A DNA stretch of 64,000 nt, taken from an uncultured Saprospiraceae bacterium (GTDB lineage Bacteria > Bacteroidota > Bacteroidia > Chitinophagales > Saprospiraceae). Shown here piece after piece: positions 20,313 through 28,811 of this stretch. Every line of letters starts with the position of its first letter. Within the stretch, counting starts at the first letter, position 1. The stretch is from positions 17,635 through 81,634 of the forward strand of contig CALDTZ010000006.1 in the NCBI GenBank assembly GCA_937924805.1, in the 5' to 3' direction. Under the pieces are notes generated by a model. That model searched no databases and had not been told where the DNA came from. It saw nothing but the letters and a program-made list of their open reading frames with translations. Both the position numbers and the translations under genes were made by a program.

Positions 20313-21253
20313 TGAAGAATTTTACAAAAACATTTGACTGTAGAGAATTTCATTTCGACAGCTCTATAATGTCATATGCAGGTATAATGCATAGGCTTGT
20401 CGAGGAATACAGATTAAAGTTTAAAGCCTATTTGTTAGAAAGCAACTCTATTCCACTCGCACTAGAATACATTAAAGACCAAATCAATGCACTTAGGTAC
20501 AATGCAGGCACAAGAGACTTTGATCGTACCCAATATGCTAATATGGCAAAAGAACTAGGTGTTAACCCTTCCAACTACCTTGAATCCATTATTAATTTGG
20601 AGGAAAAAGACACCCCTTTTAGTAGGTTTATCCACTCTATTCATCGAGACAACTATTTAGAAAAATACAATGCTGATATAGTTTATGATTACCTAGACGA
20701 AAGCAAGGTATTTACTGGAAAAATCAAGAAAGTAGAAAATCCTGAGCAAATCATTTCTGAGGAATTATTAAATCCTGAGCATCACGAACAAGTCTTTGAT
20801 TATAGCTTCCCAGAATACATTATTAAAGAATTATTGGATTATGTTCATATTAAGACATATTTATCGGCTTTGGACAAACTAGATAATATAGTTGACAACA
20901 TCATTCCAAATCCGATTACTAGTCATGTTCCTAATCCTAGCCCTATGTCACAACCACAAAGTTTACAAAAGGATAAAACCCAACTTGAGGGTTATCAACT
21001 AGCATTTTTATTATATCTCTATGTCAAACAATTTGGGATTGATAGTTTGAAGAACTCTCAATATGTGTTTGCCTCTTACTTTTTTCAATTGCTATATGGA
21101 GATTTAGGTGAACTTTCTAAACAAGTAGCGAATGATCTATCCATGAATGAAAGTGATAAAAAAACACCTTCGCTTTTCTTAAAGAGATTAATAGGAACAC
21201 ACCGCTATCTCCTGAATCAAGTCCATTCCTTAGAAAATGGTATGAGAAAATAA
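20312..21253 (+). CDS. Unrecognised integrase-linked protein, probably frameshifted near the 3' end
   Basis: As annotated, 313 residues starting at the ATG that overlaps the integrase stop. It is mainly helical, with no signal peptide and no catalytic motif I recognise. A hydrophobic stretch lies near residues 230-265 (GYQLAFLLYLYVKQFGIDSL). The position between integrase and HTH protein is where regulators such as RteC-type proteins sit in Bacteroidota elements, but I see no convincing match. From an A7 run at about 21158-21164 the natural-looking protein continues in the -1 frame to 21531, so the last 30 or so residues here (from FLKRLIGTHRYLL) may be out of frame. Confidence 0.7.
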   Translation: MKNFTKTFDCREFHFDSSIMSYAGIMHRLVEEYRLKFKAYLLESNSIPLALEYIKDQINALRYNAGTRDFDRTQYANMAKELGVNPSNYLESIINLEEKDTPFSRFIHSIHRDNYLEKYNADIVYDYLDESKVFTGKIKKVENPEQIISEELLNPEHHEQVFDYSFPEYIIKELLDYVHIKTYLSALDKLDNIVDNIIPNPITSHVPNPSPMSQPQSLQKDKTQLEGYQLAFLLYLYVKQFGIDSLKNSQYVFASYFFQLLYGDLGELSKQVANDLSMNESDKKTPSLFLKRLIGTHRYLLNQVHSLENGMRK

Positions 21254-21531
21254 AAGGTCAATCTCTAGATGACATTGTAAATCTTCCTGACAGAAAAAAC
21301 AAAGAATTAGAAACTAGTTTTGATGCTGTAATTAGATGGTCACAAATAAAAAGACGAGGTGGATGTGCATTCAATTTAGCTAAGTCAGAAAAAAAAGGAT
21401 GGTCGTTCAAATCTAAAGAATTTAATCAATGTTTATCCAATCTTAAAAAGACCTATCCCAAATTGATGACAGAAAATATCATTAAACAATCTGACTCTTT
21501 TAAGGCTGATTGCCTAGGTTTTTACATTTAA
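21160..21531 (+). pseudogene. Minus-one-frame continuation of the preceding gene
   Basis: The frame opens after a TAA at 21157 and stays open for 123 codons with ordinary composition (FLKEINRNTPLSPESSPFLR, later SFDAVIRWSQIKRRGG, TENIIKQSDSFKADCLGFYI). It has no start codon at its beginning and joins the upstream ORF exactly at the run of seven A. It therefore looks like the true C-terminus of that protein, separated by a one-base change, a sequencing error or slippage. Confidence 0.55.
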
Positions 21532-21617
21532 TTTTCAAGTTTTTCTAAGGTATAAGGTATCACCTCGACATACCTATACCCCAAGTCTACTATTGCAATT
21601 ATTAACAAATGCGATAG

Positions 21618-21941
21618 TTGAATTTAGAGGAAAAAATACAATCATTACTCATACCTCTTGTTAAAGAGGAAGTCACCAATCAGTTAGATGGTTTGGTTGA
21701 TGGGATATTGTCATGTCTCCAACGACCTGAATTTGAATCTTGGGGAAAATACCTCAACTATGACCAAACAGCCAAATACTTAGGCATTGGAAAATCAGGG
21801 TTAAAGAAAAGATTAGCTCGATTCGATATTCACCCTTTGATATTCAATGAAAGAGAAAAGGTATTTGACAGGTACGAACTTGATCGATTGAAAGTAAATG
21901 AATTATTAGAAAATTATAAGAACAAGATTGAAAACAAGTAA
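21618..21941 (+). CDS. Small helix-turn-helix DNA-binding protein (excisionase-like)
   Basis: 107 residues. Residues 45-90 form a MerR/excisionase-type winged helix: YLNYDQTAKYLGIGKSGLKK, then a basic turn and EKVFDRYELDRLKVNELL. The N-terminal part is a helix (LEEKIQSLLIPLVKEEVTNQ) suited to dimerisation. The start is TTG at 21618; an upstream ATG runs straight into TAG. Its place close to the integrase and just before the polymerase-like gene, with a 14-bp overlap, suggests a directionality factor or a control protein for the replication gene. The exact role is inferred. Confidence 0.75.
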   Translation: MNLEEKIQSLLIPLVKEEVTNQLDGLVDGILSCLQRPEFESWGKYLNYDQTAKYLGIGKSGLKKRLARFDIHPLIFNEREKVFDRYELDRLKVNELLENYKNKIENK

Positions 21942-23409
21942 CAAAATAATACCCTTTTACACCCTAGAGCTACCTGAATCAGCCAAAGAGGAAATAAGGG
22001 AGATATACGGACGTAGGAAGGTGTCCGAGAATATCATCAACATGTACCATGAACATCTAAAATATAGGATGCTCCGAAGTAGAAGTATTTATGACTATGA
22101 GGTCATGGGGTCAACATGGTTCTATGAGGAGGTGAAGGATCGTAGTATTAGCCAACCCGATGAATTGGCACGATGGTTGGAGGTCAGAACATTTCGGAAT
22201 GGAACAGAATTTAAAAAGAAGGAAGCTAAACATTACAGATTTAAACCTGACTTTCTCCGTAAACATGGTCTAGTAATTAAAAAGATATATGTACCATTAA
22301 AAGTATGGGATAAGGGGCATTATTCGCCCTCGCCAATCGAAAAAGGAACTAATTACAACATTGATAGAATCGAAATAGACCTAAACCTTTGGTCAATGAC
22401 CAATACAGATATAGAAAGGGAATTGATGGGGGCTTCCTATGACAGATTTGCAAGAAAAACTAATGTAAAAGGGGATAAGGTAGAATGTTGGCACAAGAGA
22501 TATGACTTTGAATTGTCGTACCAGTCAAATGACCACGCCCTATACAAGTATTGGGAAACTAAAGTAGGTGCATATCGAAAGTACAATAGTCTCGTGAAGT
22601 TTAAATACGGGGATAGACTGGCAGAGATTAACCCTACCAATAACAGACTTGACCATAGACTTTTAGAGTTACCCAAGGAATGTCTCAGATATATTCGGGT
22701 GGATGGTGAACCTCTCGTTGAAAACGATCTAAAAAATAGTCAACCATGTCTATTAATGAATGTCCTCTTTGGTAATTTACAAGTACCTTTCAAGGACTAC
22801 GGTATAATACTGGATCAAGTTAGAAAAGAGTATGACAATTTGGTGGAATTGGTCGGTACTAACCCCAAATTACATGAGTTAATTGAATCTACCTACTCAG
22901 GTACATTCTATGAAGTGTTACAGCGACTGAGTAGTGAATCAATGACAAGAGATGAAGCCAAAAAAGCTACAATGTTTGTACTGTTCTCTGAATTTAAACC
23001 AAAATGGAATCCATCCGTACAGATGTGGGTAGATAACCACCCCGAATTGTATTGGTTTATTCAGAACTTCAAGAAGGGTTATTTTAAAGCCCATAAGGAC
23101 AATATATTGAGTCAGAAGGTGTTTAGGGTTAAGAAATCGGATAAATCAGCTTATGAAGCATCTACGAGCTTCCTACCTGTATTGCTGCAAAAGATAGAAG
23201 CTATGATTTTCCTAGATCACATACTAATTGATCTATACCACAAGGGAATATTTGCCTTGAGTAAACATGATGCCATCCTATGTAAACGAAGTGATTCGGT
23301 CAAGGTAAAAAGGATAATGGAACAACATCTATCAAAATTGCTGGGGGAGAATAGATATACCCTCGATACCACCCAAATATGTACCGAGTGTCACAAGCTT
23401 GCAGCTTGA
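21928..23409 (+). CDS. Protein with family A polymerase-like palm motifs
   Basis: 493 residues. I recognise no named family, but three segments in the right order and spacing match family A polymerases. The first is a motif A-like ENDLKNSQPCLL (D267, S271, Q272), compared with DYSQIELR. The second is a motif B-like RDEAKKATMFVLF (R341, K345, F353), which fits RxxxKxxxFxxxY. The third is a motif C-like SKHDAIL (H447, D448), compared with HDE, preceded by a helix with LLQKIEAMIF. The N-terminal 230 residues are basic and unassigned, and no exonuclease motifs are seen. The start is TTG at 21928, inside the end of the HTH gene, so coupling is likely; the first in-frame ATG is near residue 39. A role in replicating the element is inferred, not shown. 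Confidence 0.8.
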   Translation: MKTSNKIIPFYTLELPESAKEEIREIYGRRKVSENIINMYHEHLKYRMLRSRSIYDYEVMGSTWFYEEVKDRSISQPDELARWLEVRTFRNGTEFKKKEAKHYRFKPDFLRKHGLVIKKIYVPLKVWDKGHYSPSPIEKGTNYNIDRIEIDLNLWSMTNTDIERELMGASYDRFARKTNVKGDKVECWHKRYDFELSYQSNDHALYKYWETKVGAYRKYNSLVKFKYGDRLAEINPTNNRLDHRLLELPKECLRYIRVDGEPLVENDLKNSQPCLLMNVLFGNLQVPFKDYGIILDQVRKEYDNLVELVGTNPKLHELIESTYSGTFYEVLQRLSSESMTRDEAKKATMFVLFSEFKPKWNPSVQMWVDNHPELYWFIQNFKKGYFKAHKDNILSQKVFRVKKSDKSAYEASTSFLPVLLQKIEAMIFLDHILIDLYHKGIFALSKHDAILCKRSDSVKVKRIMEQHLSKLLGENRYTLDTTQICTECHKLAA

Positions 23410-23726
23410 TCCCCTCTCAATGAATATTTAGAAATGAGTACTAATACACAGAGCACTTCCACCACTCACCCCTAGAAGGGGATGGTGGGGGCTACGCACA
23501 GTCACCGTGTAACTGAATAGGTTCTACTATACAAATCAATTCTATTGATAATACAGTATATAATAATAAAATATATGGGGTATAAAACAGGGTTGTTAAA
23601 CAGGGTTAGAGAAGGTATATACTCTCCCTACCCTTTATTGTTTTCAATTTTAATAATTTATATATGTAATTACCTGTTATAGTGTGACTTATGAGCTATT
23701 TTATTGCTTTATGGAGTGGTAATTGA
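23410..23726. other. Non-coding, AT-rich region with hairpins after the polymerase-like gene
   Basis: 317 bp without a credible ORF. It contains a GC-rich stem (next entry), a 60-bp stretch of almost only A and T (about 23530-23580, ATAATACAGTATATAATAAT), two copies of ACAGGGTT (at 23587 and 23599), and a second imperfect hairpin AGAG...CTCT around 23608-23632. The composition is like a small replication origin or a transfer origin. No T-run terminator is evident. Confidence 0.45.
23459..23488. repeat. GC-rich two-tier hairpin
   Basis: The outer stem CCACC (23459-23463) pairs with GGTGG (23484-23488) and the inner stem CCCC (23469-23472) with GGGG (23478-23481), with a TAGAA loop. It begins about 50 bp after the stop of the polymerase-like gene and has no T-run. 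Confidence 0.5.
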
Positions 23727-23972
23727 CTACCTCCCTGTAGTCCACATGATTTTATCCAAATACCTGTTATTTCTAATAACCTCAATATTGGGAATTTCCC
23801 CTTTAAAGTCCTTTTCGATTTGGTCAATGTGGTTACTAACGGAAGTCAAATAAGAATTGATCTCATTGGTATGGTTAATTCTGAATGAATCTAATTCTTT
23901 CCTAAATTCAGAATACTTGTTACCTCTGTTTGACATATGGAGATGCCCGAGACGACTGGCAGCATTTTTCAT
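23727..23972 (-). CDS. Small hypothetical protein, helical
   Basis: 81 residues, rich in charged residues, predicted to be mostly coiled coil (FRKELDSFRINHTNEINSYL), with no signal peptide. The ATG lies 9 bp after the stop of the VOC-family gene on the same strand, so it is likely the last gene of the metal operon or a leftover of the element backbone. I do not recognise it. The ORF is real-looking because its spacing matches an operon, but it is short. Confidence 0.45.
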   Translation of the reverse strand: MKNAASRLGHLHMSNRGNKYSEFRKELDSFRINHTNEINSYLTSVSNHIDQIEKDFKGEIPNIEVIRNNRYLDKIMWTTGR

Positions 23973-23981
23973 TTTAAATGT

Positions 23982-24350
23982 TCAATCATTAAACTCCCCA
24001 AAGTGCCAAAGTACCCCAGATGGATCGTGCATAAAAAACTCTCTGCCCCAATCAAACTGCTTTATTTCTGTAAATCGAACATATTTATACTTGCCATCCA
24101 AGTCTTTGCCATGTAACTCGTTCCAACATTTATCTAAATCATCTACTTCTAAAAAAACCATAGAATTATTACACCATTTCTTGACGTAATAATCTTGTAG
24201 GTAAAACCCTAAATCTTCATTCAATTTGAAAAGTGACATCTTTGGAGAAAGTACAACTTCTTCAAATCCTAGTTCCGTATAAAATGTTCTGGATTCATTA
24301 TAGTTCTTTGCACCTAAGAATGTTCTAATTGATTTGGCTTTATAATTCAT
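23982..24350 (-). CDS. Glyoxalase/bleomycin-resistance (VOC) family protein
   Basis: 122 residues. A single VOC module is made of two beta-alpha-beta-beta-beta units: IRTFLGAKNYNESRTFYTEL, GFEEVVLSPKMSLFKL and FLEVDDLDKCWNEL, ending in FFMHDPSGVLWHFGEF, with a Glu/His pair at the places used for metal. Function within this superfamily (isomerase, dioxygenase or resistance protein) cannot be told from sequence. It starts directly after the stop of the MerT-like gene and closes the main run of the metal operon. Confidence 0.8.
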   Translation of the reverse strand: MNYKAKSIRTFLGAKNYNESRTFYTELGFEEVVLSPKMSLFKLNEDLGFYLQDYYVKKWCNNSMVFLEVDDLDKCWNELHGKDLDGKYKYVRFTEIKQFDWGREFFMHDPSGVLWHFGEFND

Positions 24351-24782
24351 CTAACAACAATTTTGGTTTTGTTGAATAGGAGGACAAGCTACTGAACCAA
24401 AACTGCAATAAACACAGCAGTCACCCTTTTTTGGTTTTAGAACTGTCTTACAGCTCTTACACCCGTAGAAGTATTGACAGGCATCTGTAGGCATTGATTC
24501 TTCTTGTTTATGTCCACATTCAGGGCATGAAATCGTTGAAAGTAGTTGCACTTGATTTGATTGTATTGAAATATTTCTTTTTTGATAATAGAGATATGCT
24601 CCATATAACAAGGAAATTGCAGCTATTGCTATAAAGACTCCGCTGAATTGCTCTAAGTCATTCGCAAATGCCAACATGCTTGTAGCTCCTCCCAACCCAA
24701 TAATGAGTGCTGGCAACCAACAACAACTTGTAGCAATGATGAATGCAATAATACTTCCTATGATAGACTGTTTGTAGTTCAT
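24351..24782 (-). CDS. MerT-like membrane protein with C-terminal GDCC domain
   Basis: 143 residues from ATG at 24782; a longer frame to 24848 overlaps the upstream gene and adds residues not expected. The N-terminal membrane part carries the paired cysteines of mercuric transporters (ATSCCWLPALI) and a second hydrophobic segment. After residue 80 there is a cysteine-rich tail, CPECGH, a CxxC in YGCKSCKT, and GDCCVYCSFGSVACPPIQ, a motif found in Bacteroidota mercury-related proteins, ending in NQNCC. Transport or handling of Hg(II) or another soft metal across the inner membrane is inferred. It is the penultimate gene of the Fur-led operon. Confidence 0.8.
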   Translation of the reverse strand: MNYKQSIIGSIIAFIIATSCCWLPALIIGLGGATSMLAFANDLEQFSGVFIAIAAISLLYGAYLYYQKRNISIQSNQVQLLSTISCPECGHKQEESMPTDACQYFYGCKSCKTVLKPKKGDCCVYCSFGSVACPPIQQNQNCC

Positions 24783-24798
24783 TTCTTGAATTTTAATT

Positions 24799-25383
24799 TT
24801 AAACCCACCTGCGAACTTTGGTTTTATACGTCTCATATTTCTTTCCAAATTCTCTTAGAAGAAATTCTTCTTCTAACCGTATTTGTGTATTGACACTTAC
24901 TGTTGAAAGTGCAATTATTAACAATGTAAAAGCATTTGGCAAGACTAAGAACAATCCTACATTCGCAATCATAATGCCTAAGAAAATTGGGTTTCGTGAA
25001 ATGGCAAAGAAGCCATCCGTAACTAATTCAGTTTTATTTTTTTCATCAATTCCAATTCGCCAAGAATCTTTCATATTAGTTTGGGCTAACCATATAAGGA
25101 CTAAAGAAAGTATGAGCAATGCCCAACCGAAATAAACTAAAGTCTCATTTTCCAAATACCAAAATGGCAATAGATACTCGTGCCAACTAGGAACAAATGC
25201 ATGAATTGAAACAATGATAAGTTCTACAATAGAAATGAAGCCAAAGACTTTCCCATTATAACCATGAGCATCATCACCTTTATTAAATGTCAAAGGATTA
25301 ATATTGGTCTTTTTCCAAAGGAGATAGGATCTCAAAACGAATACTAATAGAAAAAAAATAATAAAGAATACTAATAGTAACAT
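24799..25383 (-). CDS. Isoprenylcysteine carboxyl methyltransferase-like membrane protein
   Basis: 194 residues with about five hydrophobic segments. The C-terminal half has the ICMT/PEMT signature: TDGFFAISRNPIFLGIMIAN (compare GxYxxxRHPxY), then EEEFLLREFGKKYETYKTKV, the conserved ExxL and the Y-x-x-Y-x-x-x-V ending. Such SAM-dependent methyltransferases occur next to mercury and lead resistance genes in Bacteroidota; methylation of a metal or of an isoprenoid is possible. It begins 4 bp after the transporter gene and is co-transcribed. Confidence 0.82.
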   Translation of the reverse strand: MLLLVFFIIFFLLVFVLRSYLLWKKTNINPLTFNKGDDAHGYNGKVFGFISIVELIIVSIHAFVPSWHEYLLPFWYLENETLVYFGWALLILSLVLIWLAQTNMKDSWRIGIDEKNKTELVTDGFFAISRNPIFLGIMIANVGLFLVLPNAFTLLIIALSTVSVNTQIRLEEEFLLREFGKKYETYKTKVRRWV

Positions 25384-25387
25384 TGTC

Positions 25388-26176
25388 TTATATTTTAAGT
25401 ATTCTGATCGCTCCTTGTATCACTAGTACAAAAACAACTGTTCCAATGATTAAGTCAGGTTTATTGGAGTTCATCCAACTCACCAAAAATCCTGCTGTAA
25501 TTACTCCCAAGTTAATTATCACATCATTTGAAGTGAAAATCATACTCGCTTTCATGTGGGCTTCTTCTTTGCTTTTCGATTTTTGTAGTAGGTACAAACA
25601 AATTCCGTTTGCAATAAGTGCGAAAATCGAAACGATTATCATTATAGAGAAGTCTGGTAATTTTTCTACTCCAAAAAATCTTCTCAACACTTCTACAAAT
25701 CCAATAATCGCAAGCAAGATTTGGAAATATCCAGCGAGTTTGGCAATCTGCTTTTTTCTTATCAAAGTTCTACCAACTGCAAGCAGACTAATTCCATAGA
25801 CAAAACTGTCAGCTAACATATCCAAACTATCCGCAACTAAGCCCATTGATTTTGAAATTAGTCCAGTTGACATCTCAATTAAGAAAAAAGAGAAGTTTAT
25901 TCCAAGCACAGTCCACAGGAGCTTTTTTTGATTTGTGTTTTTCTTAAATTCCAATTGGTCTGTCACTTCGGTAGAAATTATTTTTCCTCCCAAATTCAAT
26001 TCGTTAATAGATTTTTCGATTTGGTCAGTTTGTCCCGTATGAAAAACAATCAGTTTTCGATTAGGAATGTCAAAGTCGAAGTATGCAACTTCTAATAATC
26101 CATCCAATTTCATTCGGATAAGGTTTTCTTCCGAAGGACAGTCCATTTTTGCAATATAAAAAATCGTCTTTAGCAT
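25388..26176 (-). CDS. Cation transporter: HMA-like head fused to CDF membrane domain
   Basis: 262 residues. The first 75 residues are an HMA-like ferredoxin fold (FYIAKMDCPSEENLIRMKL), with one cysteine rather than CxxC. Then come about six membrane helices of the cation diffusion facilitator type, including SMGLVADSLDMLADSFVYG with the two Asp of the first half-site. In the fifth helix the usual HxxxD reads FTSND, so the His ligand is replaced. The typical cytoplasmic C-terminal domain is missing. Efflux or import of Zn, Cd or Hg is plausible. It starts 7 bp after the receptor gene, so outer and inner membrane transport are coupled in one operon. Confidence 0.85.
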   Translation of the reverse strand: MLKTIFYIAKMDCPSEENLIRMKLDGLLEVAYFDFDIPNRKLIVFHTGQTDQIEKSINELNLGGKIISTEVTDQLEFKKNTNQKKLLWTVLGINFSFFLIEMSTGLISKSMGLVADSLDMLADSFVYGISLLAVGRTLIRKKQIAKLAGYFQILLAIIGFVEVLRRFFGVEKLPDFSIMIIVSIFALIANGICLYLLQKSKSKEEAHMKASMIFTSNDVIINLGVITAGFLVSWMNSNKPDLIIGTVVFVLVIQGAIRILKI

Positions 26177-26183
26177 CTGTGCT

Positions 26184-28373
26184 CTAATGTTGATGATTAT
26201 GTTCTCTGCCGAAAGGTTTTAAATGAACTCCAATGGTAAACACAAACCCATCGGTTGGAGCATAGATTTCTTGAAAAATTGGATTTTGTACCGTGCCTAA
26301 AACTTCTGGAGAAAATCTATTTTGTCGTCTATCTGTGAAATTCTCAAAATTGATGTAAGGGCTACCCCAATTAAAATGTTTTTGAATCATCAGCCCCATA
26401 GTAATGAAGTCAGAAGTTTCTGTGCCATCAGTTAAAAACTGTGATCCAGTATAATAAGCTTCATAACCAATACGCCATTTATCATTTTCATACATTAATA
26501 CAGTTCCAGCATTATGTTTTGCTGTGAGTGGTTTTTGTGGACTCCCTGCCAAATATCTCAACCGTGTATCAATGTAGGCATAGTTGATGAACCATCTAAA
26601 ATCTCTAAAAGAAAACTTTACATTGGTTTCCATTCCGAGACTTTGGACGTTTTCAGGTGCATTTACAAATTGAAATTCACTATTCGGAGCTACCGCTAAT
26701 AATAGGGCATCGGATATTTGTGTATTGTAAAAAAGTTGATTTATCGAAACAAATAGCTCCTCTGTTATTGGGGTACGATAATTCAAGTCAAGATTTAGCC
26801 CAAATGATTTTTCAACATTGATGTTTTCTCGATCAATGGGTAATATATCTTGAAAATTTAGGGTGGCTGCTTCCTCTGTAAATAAGTCAGGAATTTTGTA
26901 GCCTAATCCTCCACCTAAACGAGTCGTAAACTTGTCGCTTGCTTTCCAGAGTATTGAAACACGTGGTAAAGGGAATACACCCCAATCTTTGGAATAATCT
27001 GTTCTAAAACCAGTTTCCAATATTAATTTACCACTAAAGTCTGTAGTATTGTTTACAAATACCCCAAAGGTGGTTTGACTTATATCTCGTGGACGTTCAT
27101 CTCTGTTTTCCTTAAAGGAACTGGTATATACATTAAGTCCTAAAATCCAATCTGATTTATCTGAACTTCGAGAGTAGTTAAACTCGCTAAATGAATTTAT
27201 TTCATCACCGTCAAAAATGTAGTTTGGTAACGATAACTCTCGATTGAAATAAGCAATACTATTTTTAAATTCAATACTTTGATTATTACCAAAGTTGTTT
27301 TGATATGCAAGCTGAGTGCTGAGTCTGTTTGAGATATTATTTTCAAAGTATGTATGTTCTGAACTTACTCCCTCATTTATAACATCAATATCACCTCCTT
27401 CTCTTTTGTCTGTAGTAGCATTCACGCCAAACCAAAGTGTTGAATTTTCATTTGGATAATAAAATAGTTTTGGGTTTAAAGAAAGTGAAGTTGTTTTTGG
27501 AATGTTCGTAAAATTATCATCATCGGGATTATATGGAGAATTGTAATGTGCTGCTCCGTATAAGGTATAGCCAAACTTTTCTTTCCTTGTACTGTAAAAG
27601 ATATTGCCAGTACTACCACCTGTATGTGTTTGGGCTAGTAGTATATCGAGATCGGGTTCTTCTTTTGGCTGTTTCGATACCATATTGACTAATCCTGCTA
27701 TGGCTCCACCACCGTATAATGTCGAGGAACTACCTTTGATAATCTCAAACTGTGCCAGATCAAGCGGTGGTATTTGATTTATACTAAGACCTCCTGAAAA
27801 ACCACCATATAATGGAAATCCATCCTTTAACAGTTGGGTGTATCTTCCGTCTAAGCCTTGAATTCTAATGCTACTGTTTCCACTACTCAAACTTGTCTGT
27901 TGTATTTGAATACCTGTACTTTCTCTAAGAACCAAAGAAATATTAGCTGCATTCATTATTGCCTTTTCTTCCAATTCTTCACCGCTAATAAATTCGATAC
28001 GTGTAGGTATGTTTTTGATAGTTCGAGTACTTCGAGTTGCCTTTACGGTAACTTCTTCCATTACTTCACCTTTTGGCTTTAAGTGAAAATGAAAATCATT
28101 TGATGAGATTGAGATTGTTATAACCGTATCAATAGTTTCATAACCTATGTAGGAAAGTACTATTTCGTGTGATCCAATCTTTACCTCTTTAATAAGAATA
28201 TTTCCATCCACATCCGTAACACTACCTTGATTTGAAGTTTCAATAAATACAGTAGCCCCAATCAATGGTTCGTGGGTCTGTTCATCAACTATAGTTGCTT
28301 CAAAATCGACATTTTGTGCATGAACAAATATTGAAGGGATTGCCAATAGGGCAATCAATAAGAATTTTTTCAT
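26184..28373 (-). CDS. TonB-dependent outer-membrane receptor
   Basis: 729 residues. A signal peptide ends at VHAQ (about 20). A carboxypeptidase-regulatory-like domain covers about 22-110 (EATIVDEQTHEPLIGATVFI), the plug about 115-235 (ESTGIQIQQTSLSSGNSSIR, YGGGAIAGLVNMVSK), then a 22-strand-type barrel. The C-terminus is His-rich (PFGREHNHQH) and the final strand is VFTIGVHLKPF. It would take up a metal complex or siderophore with energy from TonB. Its place after a Fur-type regulator and before a CDF transporter points to metal rather than glycan uptake, and no SusD partner is present. Confidence 0.92.
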   Translation of the reverse strand: MKKFLLIALLAIPSIFVHAQNVDFEATIVDEQTHEPLIGATVFIETSNQGSVTDVDGNILIKEVKIGSHEIVLSYIGYETIDTVITISISSNDFHFHLKPKGEVMEEVTVKATRSTRTIKNIPTRIEFISGEELEEKAIMNAANISLVLRESTGIQIQQTSLSSGNSSIRIQGLDGRYTQLLKDGFPLYGGFSGGLSINQIPPLDLAQFEIIKGSSSTLYGGGAIAGLVNMVSKQPKEEPDLDILLAQTHTGGSTGNIFYSTRKEKFGYTLYGAAHYNSPYNPDDDNFTNIPKTTSLSLNPKLFYYPNENSTLWFGVNATTDKREGGDIDVINEGVSSEHTYFENNISNRLSTQLAYQNNFGNNQSIEFKNSIAYFNRELSLPNYIFDGDEINSFSEFNYSRSSDKSDWILGLNVYTSSFKENRDERPRDISQTTFGVFVNNTTDFSGKLILETGFRTDYSKDWGVFPLPRVSILWKASDKFTTRLGGGLGYKIPDLFTEEAATLNFQDILPIDRENINVEKSFGLNLDLNYRTPITEELFVSINQLFYNTQISDALLLAVAPNSEFQFVNAPENVQSLGMETNVKFSFRDFRWFINYAYIDTRLRYLAGSPQKPLTAKHNAGTVLMYENDKWRIGYEAYYTGSQFLTDGTETSDFITMGLMIQKHFNWGSPYINFENFTDRRQNRFSPEVLGTVQNPIFQEIYAPTDGFVFTIGVHLKPFGREHNHQH

Positions 28374-28440
28374 TTTTTAAAATTGTTAAATCAGATAATA
28401 AAATTCAAGTCTATTGACAGACTATCAAATTGGAAAAGAT

Positions 28441-28764
28441 TTAACAAAAGGCAGGTGGATGCCAAGTCCCTTCTATATACTCAAATGAATAATTGAGACT
28501 ATATGGAAACAAATAAGAAGAACATGCGATAATCAAAGGAGACCAAAAATATTGAGAAGGTGGGATTGTTACAATTGAACCACAACAAGTACACGTACAA
28601 AATGGAGTGCAATCATCTGAATGATTAGAGTGTTCGTGAGAATGTCCACTTTCACTAAGTTCCATTTTTTCAGAACCGCATACTTCATTCACAACACCAT
28701 CTGTGCAAGGCACTAAGGATAATGCTAAAATATACATTGATAATATGAATGAGAAAATCTTCAT
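28441..28764 (-). CDS. DUF6660-like His/Cys-rich small protein
   Basis: 107 residues from the ATG at 28764 (MKIFSFILSMYILALSLVPC); a longer frame to 28824 would overlap the Fur-type gene. A signal-like hydrophobic N-terminus is followed by a His/Ser-rich segment (SGHSHEHSNHSDDCTPFC), then CTCCGS and a C-terminal WHPPAFC. This matches a Bacteroidota family commonly found just upstream of TonB receptors in metal operons. Binding of Cu, Zn or Hg in the periplasm is inferred from the residues. It sits between the regulator and the receptor. Confidence 0.75.
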   Translation of the reverse strand: MKIFSFILSMYILALSLVPCTDGVVNEVCGSEKMELSESGHSHEHSNHSDDCTPFCTCTCCGSIVTIPPSQYFWSPLIIACSSYLFPYSLNYSFEYIEGTWHPPAFC

Positions 28765-28811
28765 TACAGATGCAAAGGTAACAATAACCCCATGCAACTT
28801 ACTTGCAAAGT

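Noticed and set aside
20312..21253. RteC-family regulator
   Set aside because: The position fits, but I could not match the conserved residues of RteC, so I left it unnamed.
21160..21531. A separate, independent gene in the -1 frame
   Set aside because: It has no start codon near its beginning and joins the upstream frame at an A7 run, so a frameshift of one gene fits better.
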